Source: Rheinheimera sp. SA_1
GTDB lineage: Bacteria; Pseudomonadota; Gammaproteobacteria; Enterobacterales; Alteromonadaceae
Length of the DNA: 64,000 bases
Assembly: GCF_001669775.1 (NCBI RefSeq)
Contig: NZ_LXWK01000015.1
Coordinates: forward strand, 868,001 to 932,000
Direction: 5' to 3'
The notes below the pieces were generated by a model. That model had not been told where the DNA came from. It saw only the letters and a list, made by a program, of their open reading frames with translations, and searched no databases. Of the stretch, positions 1-10,472 are shown piece after piece. How positions within the stretch are numbered: the stretch's first letter is position 1; the number at the start of each line of letters is the position of its first letter. A program made the position numbers and the translations under genes.

Positions 1-566
1 GCGGTCATTTGCTGAAAAAACACGCGCATCTGCTGACAATCCTGTTCGAAATTATCACCTGTCTGATGTAAAGGTCCAAACACCAGCTTCTTTTGCGCAT
101 AGTCCAGGCCAAGCAATTGAATAGGTACACCGGCGGTTCTGGCAATATTCCAGAAGCCGGAGCGCCAGGTGGTGACTTTTTTGCGCGTGCCTTCCGGCGA
201 CACACCAAGGATTAACTGCGGCTGATCAGCAAACTGGCGGGCGATTTGTTCCACCACACCATGTCGCTCGGAGCGGCGCACCGGGATGCCGCCCCAACGT
301 AATAACCAGTTCCGCAGTGGCCAGACAAAAATACTGTGTTTGCCTAAAAACGAAATTTTCACGCCCAGCGCCAGACTGGCGGCCATCGCAATCACAAAAT
401 CCCAGTTGGAAGTATGCGGCGCCACCGCCACTACAAATTTAGACAACGGCGGCAAATTACCTTCAATTTGCCAGCCGAGCTTTTCAAGTACCCAGCGGCC
501 AAATTTTTGCGCCGCCGGGCTCTGGTGTTTTGGGGCTTCTTTGGGTAACTCCGGCCAATGTGTCAT
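1..566 (-). CDS. 1-acyl-sn-glycerol-3-phosphate acyltransferase-like protein (3' end cut by window)
   Basis: The reading frame opens at an ATG at 566 and runs off the left edge with no stop, giving 188 residues. The sequence APHTSNWDF near residue 50 is the HX4D acyltransferase motif, and a later VSPEGTR block matches the family's substrate-binding motif (usually FPEGTR). This matches the short (about 190-200 residue) lysophospholipid acyltransferases of gammaproteobacteria, so probably only a few residues are missing. The expected role is acyl transfer to a lysophospholipid at the inner membrane. The exact substrate cannot be told from sequence. Confidence 0.8.
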   Translation of the reverse strand, partial: MTHWPELPKEAPKHQSPAAQKFGRWVLEKLGWQIEGNLPPLSKFVVAVAPHTSNWDFVIAMAASLALGVKISFLGKHSIFVWPLRNWLLRWGGIPVRRSERHGVVEQIARQFADQPQLILGVSPEGTRKKVTTWRSGFWNIARTAGVPIQLLGLDYAQKKLVFGPLHQTGDNFEQDCQQMRVFFQQMT

Positions 567-609
567 TGACAACAACCTTCTTCTGCCAATATTTCATTCA
601 TATGTTTTG

Positions 610-1521
610 CTATTTTTTTGCCAACAACGGCTGATAAGCCGCCAGCAACAATTTCAGTCGTTGTTGATTTTTCAGACCTAACCGCACCATTTGTTTATGC
701 GCCATCGACAGTTGCTCGATTTCGGCATCGGCAAAAGTGTATTGCACCGAATCCAGCGCCAACATTGGACCATCGGCAATTTCCGGCGCCGCTAACAGCT
801 GCTGGATCGCTTGTTGAACCCGATCACGAAATTGTGCGTCCGGGTAACCAAGCTCCAGATAAGCCTGTTGCATCAACGGATAAAGCTGATTGAACAGCGC
901 CACTACTTCGGCTTGTGGCGCACTTTCCAATAACTCCAGATGCCGCTGATAACGCTGATAATTGGCGATATCCAACTGATACTGCTGACCGGTTTGCGTC
1001 GCTTTAAAATCCTGTGTCAAACCTTTAAATAGGGCTTGTTCCGGTACCAGCCGGCCTTGTGCAATATTGTCAATCTGCACGACAAAGCGCCGGACCATTT
1101 CTTCGCCGACAAACAACGATGACAATCCTGCTTGCCATGGCAACGCCAGCAATTTTTGTTTTACCACCCCATCGGACTCGTCGAGTGCCGGTAGCGGTTC
1201 AGTGGCGACCACTTCCTGCTCGGCTGGTAATGCGGTGCCGTCAATGCCAGCATCCGCCGCCTGTGCGCTGATTTCATCGGCAGGCTCTTGCGCTGTAGAT
1301 AACACATCGGCCGGTTCGGTCACCGGTGTCGTCACCTCAGGCACTGCGGCTGTTGTTTCTGTGACTATCACTGGCACAGGTTCGGGTTTTAAAAAATACC
1401 AGCCGCCAGCTGCCAGAATAATCACTGCGACAACGGGGCCAATCCAGCGCTGCGTTGCCGGATTTGTAGTCGTTTGTTGAGAAGTTCGATCGGTGGTTTG
1501 ACTTGGCGTGCGGTTAGACAT
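610..1521 (-). CDS. DUF3014 domain membrane-anchored protein
   Basis: A 303-residue protein whose ATG at 1521 is preceded by GAGGGA at a good distance; an in-frame ATG 22 codons upstream lacks this site. It has a short polar N-terminus, one membrane segment (about residues 27-44, IGPVVAVIILAAGGWYFL), a long Ala/Glu/Pro-rich linker (about 45-120), then a globular domain. The domain segments LPALDESDGVVKQKLLAL and FVVQIDNIAQGRL are typical of DUF3014. No catalytic motif is visible. The function is unknown. Topology suggests an inner-membrane anchor with the C-terminal domain in the periplasm. Confidence 0.75.
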   Translation of the reverse strand: MSNRTPSQTTDRTSQQTTTNPATQRWIGPVVAVIILAAGGWYFLKPEPVPVIVTETTAAVPEVTTPVTEPADVLSTAQEPADEISAQAADAGIDGTALPAEQEVVATEPLPALDESDGVVKQKLLALPWQAGLSSLFVGEEMVRRFVVQIDNIAQGRLVPEQALFKGLTQDFKATQTGQQYQLDIANYQRYQRHLELLESAPQAEVVALFNQLYPLMQQAYLELGYPDAQFRDRVQQAIQQLLAAPEIADGPMLALDSVQYTFADAEIEQLSMAHKQMVRLGLKNQQRLKLLLAAYQPLLAKK

Positions 1522-1709
1522 AGATCCCTCGCAAATAACGAATAACAACAGTGTGCTACTGTACCCGAAGCGCCGGTGGCGTTCCACCGGCAGTTACAGC
1601 TTCGGCACAACTACAGATTCATTCTGTAGATCAGAGCGTTGCATTGTATGGCAAAGTCGGCAATAGTTAGCAAAGTAAAGTTAAAGCCGCAGGCTGTTTG
1701 TCGTGTTGT

Positions 1710-2867
1710 ATGAGTGATTTAAAGCAAAACCCCAAAATAGCCTTATTACTGACCGGTGGCGGCGCCAGAGCTGCTTATCAGGTTGGTGTGCTTAAAGCGA
1801 TAGCTCAGCAGTATCCGCGTAACAGTAAATCGCCGTTTCAGATTATTTGTGGCACGTCCGCTGGCGCGATCAATGGCACTGCGGTCGCCTGTTACGCCAG
1901 TTGTTTTCACTTAGGGGTGCGCAAACTGGAATGGATCTGGAAAAACTTTCATACCCATCATGTGTACTATTCCGATTATTTCCGAGCTTCCTATCATCTG
2001 CTGCGAGGGTTTTTCAGCGCATTTCAGGCAGATTACGCCAATCACAAACCAGTCTCGTTACTCGACAACAAACCGCTGAAACTGCTGCTGAACGAACTGC
2101 TGGATTTAAAACGGCTAGACCGGAATATTATGGGCGGTTATCTCGACAGCGTGTCAGTGACCGCCAGTTGCTATAACAGCGGCGATTCCATTACATTTTT
2201 CCAGTCCAAAGATGCACCGGAATGGCAACGTTCGCGTCGCTGCGGTCAGCGTACTTTGCTGGGTATTCACCATCTGATGGCGTCGGCCGCTATTCCGCTG
2301 GTGATGCCGTCAGTGCGGATCAATCAACATTATTATGGTGATGGTAGCGTCAATCAATTGGCACCGCTTAGTGCGCCTATTCACCTCGGCGCCGACAAAA
2401 TTCTGATTATCGGGTTGGAACAACCCAGACGCCGCGAACATCTACAGCAAATGCCCCATCATCCGAATCTTTCCACTATCGCTGGTCATCTGCTGGACAG
2501 TATTTTTTCTGATACTTTAACCGCAGATCTGGAACGGATGCTGCGGGTGAATAAAACCATTCAAACATTGCAGCAGCATCAAATCAAAACCGAACTGAAA
2601 CCGGTGCAAAGTTTACTAATTAACCCCAGCACCAACTTTAATCAGCTCGCCAGCGAAAATTATCTGGCATTGCCGATGGCGGTGCGCACCTTACTGCGCT
2701 GCATCGGCATCAAACAACACTCGGATTCCAGTCTCGCCAGTTACCTGTTATTTGAAAAGTCATTTACCAAACGATTGATTGAATTAGGTTATGACGACGC
2801 CATGCTGCAAATGGACGAAATTATGGCGTTTTTAGCGCCAAACGCTGAAGAGCCTGAAGTCAACTGA
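1710..2867 (+). CDS. Patatin-like phospholipase
   Basis: A 385-residue protein. The GGGARAAY glycine-rich oxyanion loop (about residues 16-23), the GTSAG nucleophile elbow (Ser about 50) and YGDGS (catalytic Asp about 212) form the Ser-Asp dyad of the patatin family. There is no signal peptide, so a cytoplasmic or membrane-peripheral lipid acyl hydrolase is expected. The frame also opens at a TTG at 1698, but the ATG at 1710 is more likely; neither has a strong Shine-Dalgarno. It is divergent from the DUF3014 gene and has no operon partner. Confidence 0.85.
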   Translation: MSDLKQNPKIALLLTGGGARAAYQVGVLKAIAQQYPRNSKSPFQIICGTSAGAINGTAVACYASCFHLGVRKLEWIWKNFHTHHVYYSDYFRASYHLLRGFFSAFQADYANHKPVSLLDNKPLKLLLNELLDLKRLDRNIMGGYLDSVSVTASCYNSGDSITFFQSKDAPEWQRSRRCGQRTLLGIHHLMASAAIPLVMPSVRINQHYYGDGSVNQLAPLSAPIHLGADKILIIGLEQPRRREHLQQMPHHPNLSTIAGHLLDSIFSDTLTADLERMLRVNKTIQTLQQHQIKTELKPVQSLLINPSTNFNQLASENYLALPMAVRTLLRCIGIKQHSDSSLASYLLFEKSFTKRLIELGYDDAMLQMDEIMAFLAPNAEEPEVN

Positions 2868-3016
2868 AGCTAAACGGGCAGCTTATTGCCGTCAATTTGC
2901 TGACGACCAACAGGCTGTCAGTTATCAACATTTGTAACCATATGTATTCCATAGCTATTAAATAATGGCATAGATCCTGCTCTGTACAAATATCACTCTT
3001 TTACAGGAGCAGGCTG

Positions 3017-3955
3017 ATGGAATTGTTCAGCTTTAGCGAAATGTCTTTGGATCACGTTCCAAGTTACGCCAGCGTCACATCAAAACCAAATTGGTCACAT
3101 TTGACCAATACCGTTGGACCAGGTTTGGTTGAACAACTGCAAACCAGTCTTGATTTGGCACAGCAGCTGCAAATTTTCTCGATGGCTGCGGGCAAAGTTT
3201 TGCCGCTGACGGCAATTGAAATGCATACTGCGGTTGGCGTGTTCAGCGCGGCGGGCTCGTATCCGGCAGAGCATGAATATCGCAGCATGCTGCTACTCAA
3301 CGATCAATGTCTGGCTGAACTGGTGTATCAAAGTGAAGTGCAAATTAGTCCGCTACAACAAAGACGGTTACTGGAGCTGGAAACCCAATGGTTGTTTCCG
3401 CTTCGAAATGCTTTGGTGGTCACCCGCTTACAACAGCTGGCACTAAAAGACACGCTGACCGGCCTTGGCAATCGGCGGTTCTTTGATGATTCCTTTGCTA
3501 AGGCCGTACAATTTTCTGAACGAAAACAACAGCCTTGTGCACTAATCCTGCTCGATTTAGACAACTTCAAAGCGGTGAATGATCACCACGGTCACCACGC
3601 CGGTGACGAAGTATTACTTTCAGTAGCTGATGCAATGCGTAATACCTTGCGCGTCAGCGACAATTTATTCCGTTTTGGTGGTGATGAATTTGCGGTGTTA
3701 TTGACCTCAGAAGACGCATCGAGTGCCGAATTGGTCGCACATCGTTTAGTAAAAGCCATTTCACAGCACCATACTTGCGACAAATTTGGTGTTTCTGCCA
3801 GTGCCGGATTGGCACAATTGGTCGAAACGGAAGATTGCAAAAGTCTGTTTAATCGCGCGGATAGCGCGTTATATCAGGCCAAACAAGCCGGTAAAAACCT
3901 GGTACGGCAATCTGCAAAAGCCAATACCTCATTGGCAGAACTCGCCAAAGCTTAA
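3017..3955 (+). CDS. GGDEF-domain diguanylate cyclase
   Basis: A 312-residue soluble protein. AGGAG at 3006-3010 sets the start. The C-terminal half is a GGDEF domain with DTLTGLGNRR entry motif, DLDNFKAVND metal-binding segment and an intact GGDEF active site at residues 221-225. An RxxD inhibitory site (RVSD, 212-215) lies exactly five residues before it, so an active enzyme with c-di-GMP product inhibition is expected. The N-terminal 140 residues show no recognised sensor domain and no membrane segment. The stop overlaps that of convergent tilS in a shared CTTAAG. Confidence 0.9.
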   Translation: MELFSFSEMSLDHVPSYASVTSKPNWSHLTNTVGPGLVEQLQTSLDLAQQLQIFSMAAGKVLPLTAIEMHTAVGVFSAAGSYPAEHEYRSMLLLNDQCLAELVYQSEVQISPLQQRRLLELETQWLFPLRNALVVTRLQQLALKDTLTGLGNRRFFDDSFAKAVQFSERKQQPCALILLDLDNFKAVNDHHGHHAGDEVLLSVADAMRNTLRVSDNLFRFGGDEFAVLLTSEDASSAELVAHRLVKAISQHHTCDKFGVSASAGLAQLVETEDCKSLFNRADSALYQAKQAGKNLVRQSAKANTSLAELAKA

Positions 3956-5346
3956 GTGGATTGGGGTGCAGCACTAACCGAAAGCCAACTTTGTGCTGCG
4001 GTTGGACCACAAGTCGCCCCATGATCCACCACCAGTAAAATTTGCTGCCCGGCAATGATTGACGGCACGGAGCCACGTTGCCAGGGCGGCACCTTCCAAA
4101 GTTTAAACCACTGTTTTAACGGCTTATTGTGCGGGTAACCAGCCGGTTTAAACCGGTAACTGAGCCAGCCAAAACCTAACTCTAATGAAGCATCTGTTGC
4201 TACAGCTAAAGGCCAATAACTGGCATCTGCACCAAAATCAGCCTGCTGTGTTTGCCACACCATCCTTCTGCCATCCGCTAGCCTGACAATTTCTCCCGGC
4301 AACAACGGTTGCAGACTGGGTGGTTTTGTCATAACAGACTGATGTTGTGACGGGTTTAATAAATACAAATAACCAGCAAAACGGCGCAGACTATGACCGC
4401 CCAACAAAATTTGCGGTTCGGCATCGGCTTTAGCCTGGATCAGTTCCTGTTTGATCCGCAGCAGCCGCTCGCTGCCAGGATTTAACCCAAACTGTTTCAA
4501 CCATAACCGCAGCAGCAAGTTTTGCGTCAAATCATCATGCTGCATCAAGCCGGCAACCGATAACTGCTCAGCACCGGAAATTTCCGCCAAGTGGCGCTGC
4601 AATAAGTGATCGTTGACTTGCTGCACCTGCCCTAACTGTTGCAAGCTTCGACTGGCGGTCGTGGCAATTGATCCCCAGCGCTGTTTTAACAGTGGCAGCA
4701 CTTCAAGGCGCAAAAAATTGCGGTCAAACCGGGGATCCAGATTACTTTCATCGTTAATCCAACTCAGCTGCAAATCTTTGGCAGCGGCTTCCAACTGTTC
4801 TCGTTCAAAATTTAACAACGGCCGTAATATCCAGGCATCGCCCACAGGTTTTGCACTCGAAATACCAGCAAGCCCGGCAGGACCACTGCCGCGCTTTAAC
4901 GCCAGCAACAAGGTTTCCAGCTGATCATCGGCGTGATGTGCCGTTAATAGTGCGTTGTGGGAGGAACCAAGCAGCTGCCCGGTCAATACCTGATATCGTA
5001 AAGTCCGAGCCTGCGCTTCGATATTGGCTGATGTTGCAAGACGAATATGACGGATCCGCAGCGGCACGCCGAGTCTGTCACACTGCTGCTGACAAAATAC
5101 TGCCCAAGCGTCAGCATTTGCGCTTAAACCATGATGCACATGCACTGCCTGCAGCTGTCGGTTTGGTGCGCTTGCCTGCCAGCGCACCAATAACTGTAAC
5201 AGCAGCGTCGAATCCAGCCCGCCACTGAGTCCCAACACCACGTTTTGAATGGCATAACTTTGCAGCTGCAGCTCAATCGCCGCATCAAGTTCGCGGATCA
5301 AGTGGCTGACCGGCTCTTTCGTTAGATCAGGTTTTAAATCGGGCAT
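3952..5346 (-). CDS. tilS: tRNA(Ile)-lysidine synthase
   Basis: A 464-residue protein that converts C34 of the CAU-anticodon tRNA-Ile to lysidine with ATP and lysine. The PP-loop SGGLDS is at residues 41-46, followed by the ADDQLETLLLALKRGSG segment typical of TilS and C-terminal TilS domains. The ATG at 5346 follows directly on the T-tract of the accA terminator, and no Shine-Dalgarno is visible in front of it. The N-terminal extension before the PP-loop is about 20 residues longer than in E. coli, so an internal start (for example TTG at codon 16) is possible. It is the last gene of the block. Confidence 0.93.
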   Translation of the reverse strand: MPDLKPDLTKEPVSHLIRELDAAIELQLQSYAIQNVVLGLSGGLDSTLLLQLLVRWQASAPNRQLQAVHVHHGLSANADAWAVFCQQQCDRLGVPLRIRHIRLATSANIEAQARTLRYQVLTGQLLGSSHNALLTAHHADDQLETLLLALKRGSGPAGLAGISSAKPVGDAWILRPLLNFEREQLEAAAKDLQLSWINDESNLDPRFDRNFLRLEVLPLLKQRWGSIATTASRSLQQLGQVQQVNDHLLQRHLAEISGAEQLSVAGLMQHDDLTQNLLLRLWLKQFGLNPGSERLLRIKQELIQAKADAEPQILLGGHSLRRFAGYLYLLNPSQHQSVMTKPPSLQPLLPGEIVRLADGRRMVWQTQQADFGADASYWPLAVATDASLELGFGWLSYRFKPAGYPHNKPLKQWFKLWKVPPWQRGSVPSIIAGQQILLVVDHGATCGPTAAQSWLSVSAAPQST

Positions 5347-5370
5347 AAAAAAAGCCGCACTAGGCGGCTT
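5347..5370 (-). terminator. Rho-independent terminator of accA, abutting the tilS start codon
   Basis: Inverted repeat AAGCCGC (5352-5358) / GCGGCTT (5364-5370) with a 5-nt loop. On the minus strand it is followed by a run of T ending one base before the tilS ATG. It lies 6 bases after the accA stop. Confidence 0.85.
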
Positions 5371-5375
5371 CCTGT

Positions 5376-6332
5376 TTAGCAGTAACCGAAGGACATCAAC
5401 CGTTTATAACGGCGATCCAAGAGTTCAGCAACTGATAATTTATCCAGTTTGGCTAAATCACGCAGTAAGGCTTGTTTCAGACTGGCGGCCATTTGCTCAT
5501 GAGCACGGTGCGCTCCGCCTAATGGTTCCGGAATAATTTCGTCAATCAGATTCAGCTCTTTTAAGCGTGGTGCAGTAATGCCCATCGCATCGGCGGCCAA
5601 TGGCGCTTTTTCAGCACTTTTCCACAGAATAGAAGCACAACCCTCAGGCGAAATCACCGAATAGGTACTGTATTGCAGCATGTTAACCTGATCGCCAACA
5701 CCAATCGCCAATGCGCCACCAGAACCACCTTCACCAATGACGGTACAAAGCACTGGCACTTTTAACCCAGCCATCACTTTTAAGTTACGGGCAATGGCTT
5801 CACTCTGACCACGTTCTTCCGCGCCAATGCCCGGATAAGCACCTGGGGTGTCGATAAAGGTAATGATCGGCATATTAAAACGCTCGGCCATTTCAAACAT
5901 CCGCAGCGCTTTACGATAACCTTCCGGCCGTGGCATGCCGAAGTTCCGTTTAATTTTTTCGTGGGTATCGCGGCCTTTCTGATGGCCGATGATCATCACA
6001 GTGCGCTCACCTAACCGGGCAGTACCACAAACAATAGCGGCATCATTGGCAAAAGTACGATCGCCCGCCAGTTCATCAAAATCAGTGAAAATATGCTTAA
6101 TATAATCAAGCGTATAAGGACGCATCGGGTGCCGCGCTAATTGTGCGACTTGCCAGGCACCCAGCTCAGCAAAGATTTTTTTGGTCAGCGTCAGGCTCTT
6201 TTCTTTGAGCTTGTTCACTTCTTCTTCCAAGCCGAGATCGAACTCGCCATTGCGGCTGACTTTGCGCAGTTCTTCTATTTTTGCTTCAAGTTCCGCAATC
6301 GGTTGCTCAAACTCTAAATAATTCAGCATCAT
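5376..6332 (-). CDS. accA: Acetyl-CoA carboxylase carboxyltransferase subunit alpha
   Basis: A 318-residue protein, the usual length. It begins [12 protein letters not shown], matching the family N-terminus, and contains the carboxyltransferase signatures [19 protein letters not shown] and [12 protein letters not shown]. With AccD it transfers the carboxyl group from carboxy-biotin to acetyl-CoA, giving malonyl-CoA for fatty acid synthesis in the cytoplasm. Two tandem ATGs (6332 and 6329) are possible starts, with no strong ribosome site. It lies 17 bases downstream of dnaE, as in many gammaproteobacteria, and ends in a clear terminator. Confidence 0.97.
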   Translation of the reverse strand: MMLNYLEFEQPIAELEAKIEELRKVSRNGEFDLGLEEEVNKLKEKSLTLTKKIFAELGAWQVAQLARHPMRPYTLDYIKHIFTDFDELAGDRTFANDAAIVCGTARLGERTVMIIGHQKGRDTHEKIKRNFGMPRPEGYRKALRMFEMAERFNMPIITFIDTPGAYPGIGAEERGQSEAIARNLKVMAGLKVPVLCTVIGEGGSGGALAIGVGDQVNMLQYSTYSVISPEGCASILWKSAEKAPLAADAMGITAPRLKELNLIDEIIPEPLGGAHRAHEQMAASLKQALLRDLAKLDKLSVAELLDRRYKRLMSFGYC

Positions 6333-6349
6333 CGACTGTCACTACCTAC

Positions 6350-9300
6350 TTAGTTAAATTCAAGATGTATTGTTGCTAATTGTTTTAACTGATGCAACAA
6401 AGCGTCTGTGGGCGTTACCCACCATTCAGTTCCCAAAGCCATCGTTACAGCGCCTTCCTGGCGTTGATAGCGGACCTGTACCGGTACAGTGCCCGCTTTA
6501 AATTCGGTTAGTACCCGCTGTAACCTCGGCAAATAATCCGCGCCAACCTGCGCTGAATCTACCATAACCAACAGGGATTTAAGACATTTTTCCCTCGCTT
6601 GGGTGATTTCGACCACTTCGCGGCCGGTCATTGTAAGGCCGCCACTGAAATCATCAAAGCTGACCTGTCCAGAAACCACCAAAACCCGGTCTTTTTGCAG
6701 CAGATGCTCGAAGTTCTCGAATTGTTCGGGGAAAAAACGTACATCTAAGCGAGCTGATTTGTCATCTAATTGCACTAAAGCCCAGCGCCGGCCTTTTTTG
6801 TTGATCAGCACCCGCACCGACACCACCAAACCGCAGGCATGCACGGTTTGGTCACGCCGTCCCGGCTGCATTTCAACCAGTCGACAACTGCTGTAATGAT
6901 GCAATTCGGCCAAATAACGGTTGATCGGATGACCGGTCAGATAAAGCCCCAGCGTTTCGCGCTCCCCTTCGAGCCAGACTTCGTCCGGCCACACCGGCAC
7001 TTGTTTAAAGGCTTTGGCCGACATTTCAGGTTCTGGCGACAACAAGCCAAATAAATCACTTTGGCCAACGGCTTCGGCTTTAGCGTGTTGTTCAGCGGCT
7101 TTCATCGCTTCTTCCAGCGTTGCCATCAACGAAGCGCGATGTGGCCCTAGTCTATCCATTGCACCCGATAATATCAGCTTTTCTATGACACGACGGTTAA
7201 GCTTTTTTAAATCCACTTTGGCGCAAAAATCGAATAAATCGACAAAAGCACCTTTTTGGGTGCGCGCTTCAATAATGGCTTCAATCGGGCCTTCACCCAC
7301 CCCTTTAATCGCACCAATGCCATAGACAATATGGCCAAGCTCGTTGACGGTGAATTTATACAAACCGGAATTGACGTCAGGCGGAATCAGTTTGAGCTTC
7401 ATTTGCTCACATTCATCGACCAAAGTGACGATTTTGTCGGTGTTATCCATATCCGCCGACATCACCGCCGCCATAAATTCGGCCGGGAAATGCGCTTTCA
7501 TCCACAGCGTCTGATACGACACCAGTGCATAGGCGGCGGAGTGCGATTTGTTAAAACCATAACCGGCGAATTTCTCCACCAGGTCGAAGATTTTCATCGC
7601 CAGTTCCGGATCAACACCATTATCGGCTGCGCCATTCTGGAAGGTGTCGCGCTGCTTGGCCATTTCTTCCGGTTTTTTCTTACCCATAGCGCGGCGCAAT
7701 AAGTCAGCGCCACCCAGGGAATAACCTGACAGCACCTGGGCAATCTGCATCACCTGCTCTTGGTACAGAATAATGCCGTAGGTTGGTTCCAGAATGGGTT
7801 TCAGCGATTCGTGTTGCCAGGTAGCATCCGGATACGAAATCGCTTCGCGGCCGCGTTTACGGTCGATAAAGTTATCTACCATGCCCGATTGCAGCGGACC
7901 CGGCCGGAACAGCGCCACTAGTGCAATCATATCTTCGAAGCAGTCGGGCTGCAGGCGGCGGATTAAGTCTTTCATGCCACGCGATTCCAGCTGGAATACC
8001 GCAGTGGTCTCCGCTTTCATCAGCATGTCGTAACTTTTTTTATCGACCAGCGGAATTTGCGTGATATCGACCGGCGGCTTGCCCTCTTTCAGGTGCCGCT
8101 CGTTTACCATATTCACTGCCCATTGCAAAATGGTCAGGGTGCGCAGGCCGAGGAAGTCGAATTTCACCAAGCCGGCATATTCAACGTCGTTTTTATCAAA
8201 CTGGGTGACCGGGTTATTGCCTTCGCTGTCGCAATAGACTGGGGCAAAATCGGTAATTTTAGTGGGCGCGATCACCACACCACCGGCGTGTTTACCGGCG
8301 TTTCGGGTCACGCCTTCCAGCCGACGCGCCATATCAATCAGATCTTTGACTTCCTGATCAGCGGCATACAGCTCAGGCAGGCGCGGCTCTTCGATAAAAG
8401 CCTGCTCCAGCGTCATACCCGGCGTTGGCGGGATCAGCTTGGAAATCCGGTCAACAAAACCATATGGATGGCCTAGTACCCGGCCAACATCGCGGATCAC
8501 CGCTTTTGCCGCCATGGTACCGAAGGTAATAATTTGCGATACCGCTTCCCGACCATACATGTCGGAGACGTGTTCAATCACTTCGTCGCGCCGATCCATA
8601 CAAAAATCGACGTCAAAGTCGGGCATCGACACCCGCTCCGGGTTCAGAAACCGTTCAAACAGTAAGTCGAATTCCAGCGGATCTAAGTCAGTGATTTTCA
8701 GCGCGTAAGCCACTAAAGAACCGGCACCCGAACCCCGACCCGGCCCCACCGGAATGTCGTTATCCTTGGACCACTGAATAAACTCCATCACCACCAGGAA
8801 GTAACCTGGGAACCCCATCTGGTTGATAACATCAAGTTCAATTTGCAGCCGCTCGTCATAAGGGATACGTTTTTCAACGCGTGCCGCTTCATCCGGAAAC
8901 AGAATTTGTAAACGGTCTTCCAGGCCTTCACGTGATTTCAGCACCAGGAAATCGCCGTCGGTCATACCACCGGTCGGAAAAGCCGGCAGGAAATATTCGC
9001 CCAAACGAATGGTGACGTTACAGCGTTTGGCAATTTCCACCGAGTTGGCCAGGGCTTCTGGTAAATCGTGAAACAGCGCCTGCATTTCTTCGCTACTGCG
9101 TAAATATTGCTGCTCGCTGTAGTTTTTCGGCCGGCGTTTGTCTTCCAGCGTGTAACCATCGTGGATGGCGACCCGGATTTCGTGGGCGGAAAAATCATCA
9201 GCAGTTAAAATCACCACTTCATTGGTCGCAACCAACGGCAGGCCGGTATCTTCGGCCAGCGTCACCGCCTGTTGCAGATAAATTTCTTCATCAACCCGGC

Positions 9301-9817
9301 CAGTGCGGGTCACTTCGAGGAAAAACCGGTTGGGGAAATGTTGCTGATAAAAGGCCACTAACTGATCGCTACTGCCTTTATTGCCTTTGATGAGTGCTTT
9401 GCCCAACGGGCCGTCTTTGGCGCCTGAAAGCACAATCAGCCCGGCATTGTGTTCAATCAGCCAGTCGTGGTCGATTTGCGGTTTTTCCGCCACATGGCCA
9501 CGCAGATAAGCTTTGGACAGCAACATGGTCAGGTTCTGATAACCTTCGTTGTCGGCCGCCAGAATGAGCATGCGACAAGCTTCACCCGGAAACAACGGAT
9601 GTTGCGCCCAGACATCAGCGCCGACAATCGGCTTAATGCCCGCATCATGCGCCGTGCTGTAAAACCGCACCAGGCCACACATATTCATCTGATCGGTCAG
9701 CGCCAATGCCGGCATGCCGAGCTTTTTGGCAGCACTGACTATCGGCTTAATTTTACTGACGCCGTCGATCATCGAAAAATCGCTGTGTACCCGAAGGTGC
9801 ACAAAACCCGGTTCCAT
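6350..9817 (-). CDS. dnaE: DNA polymerase III subunit alpha
   Basis: A 1155-residue replicative polymerase, close to the E. coli length of 1160. The N-terminal PHP domain starts [15 protein letters not shown]. The palm carries [12 protein letters not shown] with the catalytic aspartates. The fingers contain [12 protein letters not shown] and [14 protein letters not shown], and an OB fold and tau-binding region occupy the C-terminus. The ATG at 9817 has AAGGAT upstream. It is co-oriented with rnhB (34-base gap) and accA, in the conserved lipid A/replication cluster. Confidence 0.98.
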   Translation of the reverse strand: MEPGFVHLRVHSDFSMIDGVSKIKPIVSAAKKLGMPALALTDQMNMCGLVRFYSTAHDAGIKPIVGADVWAQHPLFPGEACRMLILAADNEGYQNLTMLLSKAYLRGHVAEKPQIDHDWLIEHNAGLIVLSGAKDGPLGKALIKGNKGSSDQLVAFYQQHFPNRFFLEVTRTGRVDEEIYLQQAVTLAEDTGLPLVATNEVVILTADDFSAHEIRVAIHDGYTLEDKRRPKNYSEQQYLRSSEEMQALFHDLPEALANSVEIAKRCNVTIRLGEYFLPAFPTGGMTDGDFLVLKSREGLEDRLQILFPDEAARVEKRIPYDERLQIELDVINQMGFPGYFLVVMEFIQWSKDNDIPVGPGRGSGAGSLVAYALKITDLDPLEFDLLFERFLNPERVSMPDFDVDFCMDRRDEVIEHVSDMYGREAVSQIITFGTMAAKAVIRDVGRVLGHPYGFVDRISKLIPPTPGMTLEQAFIEEPRLPELYAADQEVKDLIDMARRLEGVTRNAGKHAGGVVIAPTKITDFAPVYCDSEGNNPVTQFDKNDVEYAGLVKFDFLGLRTLTILQWAVNMVNERHLKEGKPPVDITQIPLVDKKSYDMLMKAETTAVFQLESRGMKDLIRRLQPDCFEDMIALVALFRPGPLQSGMVDNFIDRKRGREAISYPDATWQHESLKPILEPTYGIILYQEQVMQIAQVLSGYSLGGADLLRRAMGKKKPEEMAKQRDTFQNGAADNGVDPELAMKIFDLVEKFAGYGFNKSHSAAYALVSYQTLWMKAHFPAEFMAAVMSADMDNTDKIVTLVDECEQMKLKLIPPDVNSGLYKFTVNELGHIVYGIGAIKGVGEGPIEAIIEARTQKGAFVDLFDFCAKVDLKKLNRRVIEKLILSGAMDRLGPHRASLMATLEEAMKAAEQHAKAEAVGQSDLFGLLSPEPEMSAKAFKQVPVWPDEVWLEGERETLGLYLTGHPINRYLAELHHYSSCRLVEMQPGRRDQTVHACGLVVSVRVLINKKGRRWALVQLDDKSARLDVRFFPEQFENFEHLLQKDRVLVVSGQVSFDDFSGGLTMTGREVVEITQAREKCLKSLLVMVDSAQVGADYLPRLQRVLTEFKAGTVPVQVRYQRQEGAVTMALGTEWWVTPTDALLHQLKQLATIHLEFN

Positions 9818-9851
9818 GCTTATCCTTGCTAATGCTGTGAATTAGATCTGG

Positions 9852-10472
9852 TTAAACGCTGTCATCGCCGGCGCCTGGACCACGTTCAATCGCGTCCCGC
9901 ACCGGCTTATAGCTGCGACGATGTTCCGCCAGAATACCGTGTTTTGCAATAGCCGCCAGATGCTCGGCAGTCGGGTAGCCCTTATGCCCGGCAAAATTGT
10001 ATTCCGGATATTGCTGATGTAACTCGGTCATTTCAGCGTCCCTGGCCACTTTGGCGATAATAGAAGCGGCGCTGATTTCCGGCACTAAACTATCGCCTTT
10101 CACTACCGCACTACCGCAGTGTTTGAGGCCATCAGGTACTCTATTACCGTCCACCAGCACCCACTCTGGCTTGATGTGTAACCCGGCGACAGCCCGCTGC
10201 ATCGCCAGCATAGTGGCGTGCAGAATATTCAACTCGTCAATTTCTTCAACTTCGGCCCGGCCTAAACTCCAGCTCAGTGCTTTACTGCGAATTTCTTCTG
10301 CCAGCAATAGCCGTTTTTTCTCGCTGAGTTTTTTTGAGTCATTTAAACCGCTGATTGGATTATTTGGGTCGAGGATCACGGCGGCAGTGACCACAGCGCC
10401 TACCAGCGGGCCACGGCCTACTTCGTCGACGCCGGCGATGAATGAGAAGTCTGGCCTTTGGTAATCAGTCAT
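9852..10472 (-). CDS. rnhB: Ribonuclease HII
   Basis: A 206-residue protein starting MTDYQRPDF, overlapping the lpxB stop by 8 bases (ATGACTGA), which suggests translational coupling. [12 protein letters not shown] carries the first catalytic Asp-Glu pair (residues 16-17). The later VDGNRVP and [11 protein letters not shown] segments supply further active-site residues. It cleaves RNA in RNA-DNA hybrids, chiefly at single misincorporated ribonucleotides. An upstream in-frame start exists inside lpxB but is unlikely. Confidence 0.96.
   Translation of the reverse strand: MTDYQRPDFSFIAGVDEVGRGPLVGAVVTAAVILDPNNPISGLNDSKKLSEKKRLLLAEEIRSKALSWSLGRAEVEEIDELNILHATMLAMQRAVAGLHIKPEWVLVDGNRVPDGLKHCGSAVVKGDSLVPEISAASIIAKVARDAEMTELHQQYPEYNFAGHKGYPTAEHLAAIAKHGILAEHRRSYKPVRDAIERGPGAGDDSV

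Noticed and set aside
286-681. 131-codon plus-strand frame opposite the acyltransferase gene
   Set aside because: Its codons mirror a well-supported acyltransferase on the other strand; a shadow frame.
2868-3016. Terminator or promoter between the patatin and GGDEF genes
   Set aside because: Several short inverted repeats are present but none has a T-tract, and no -35/-10 pair stood out.
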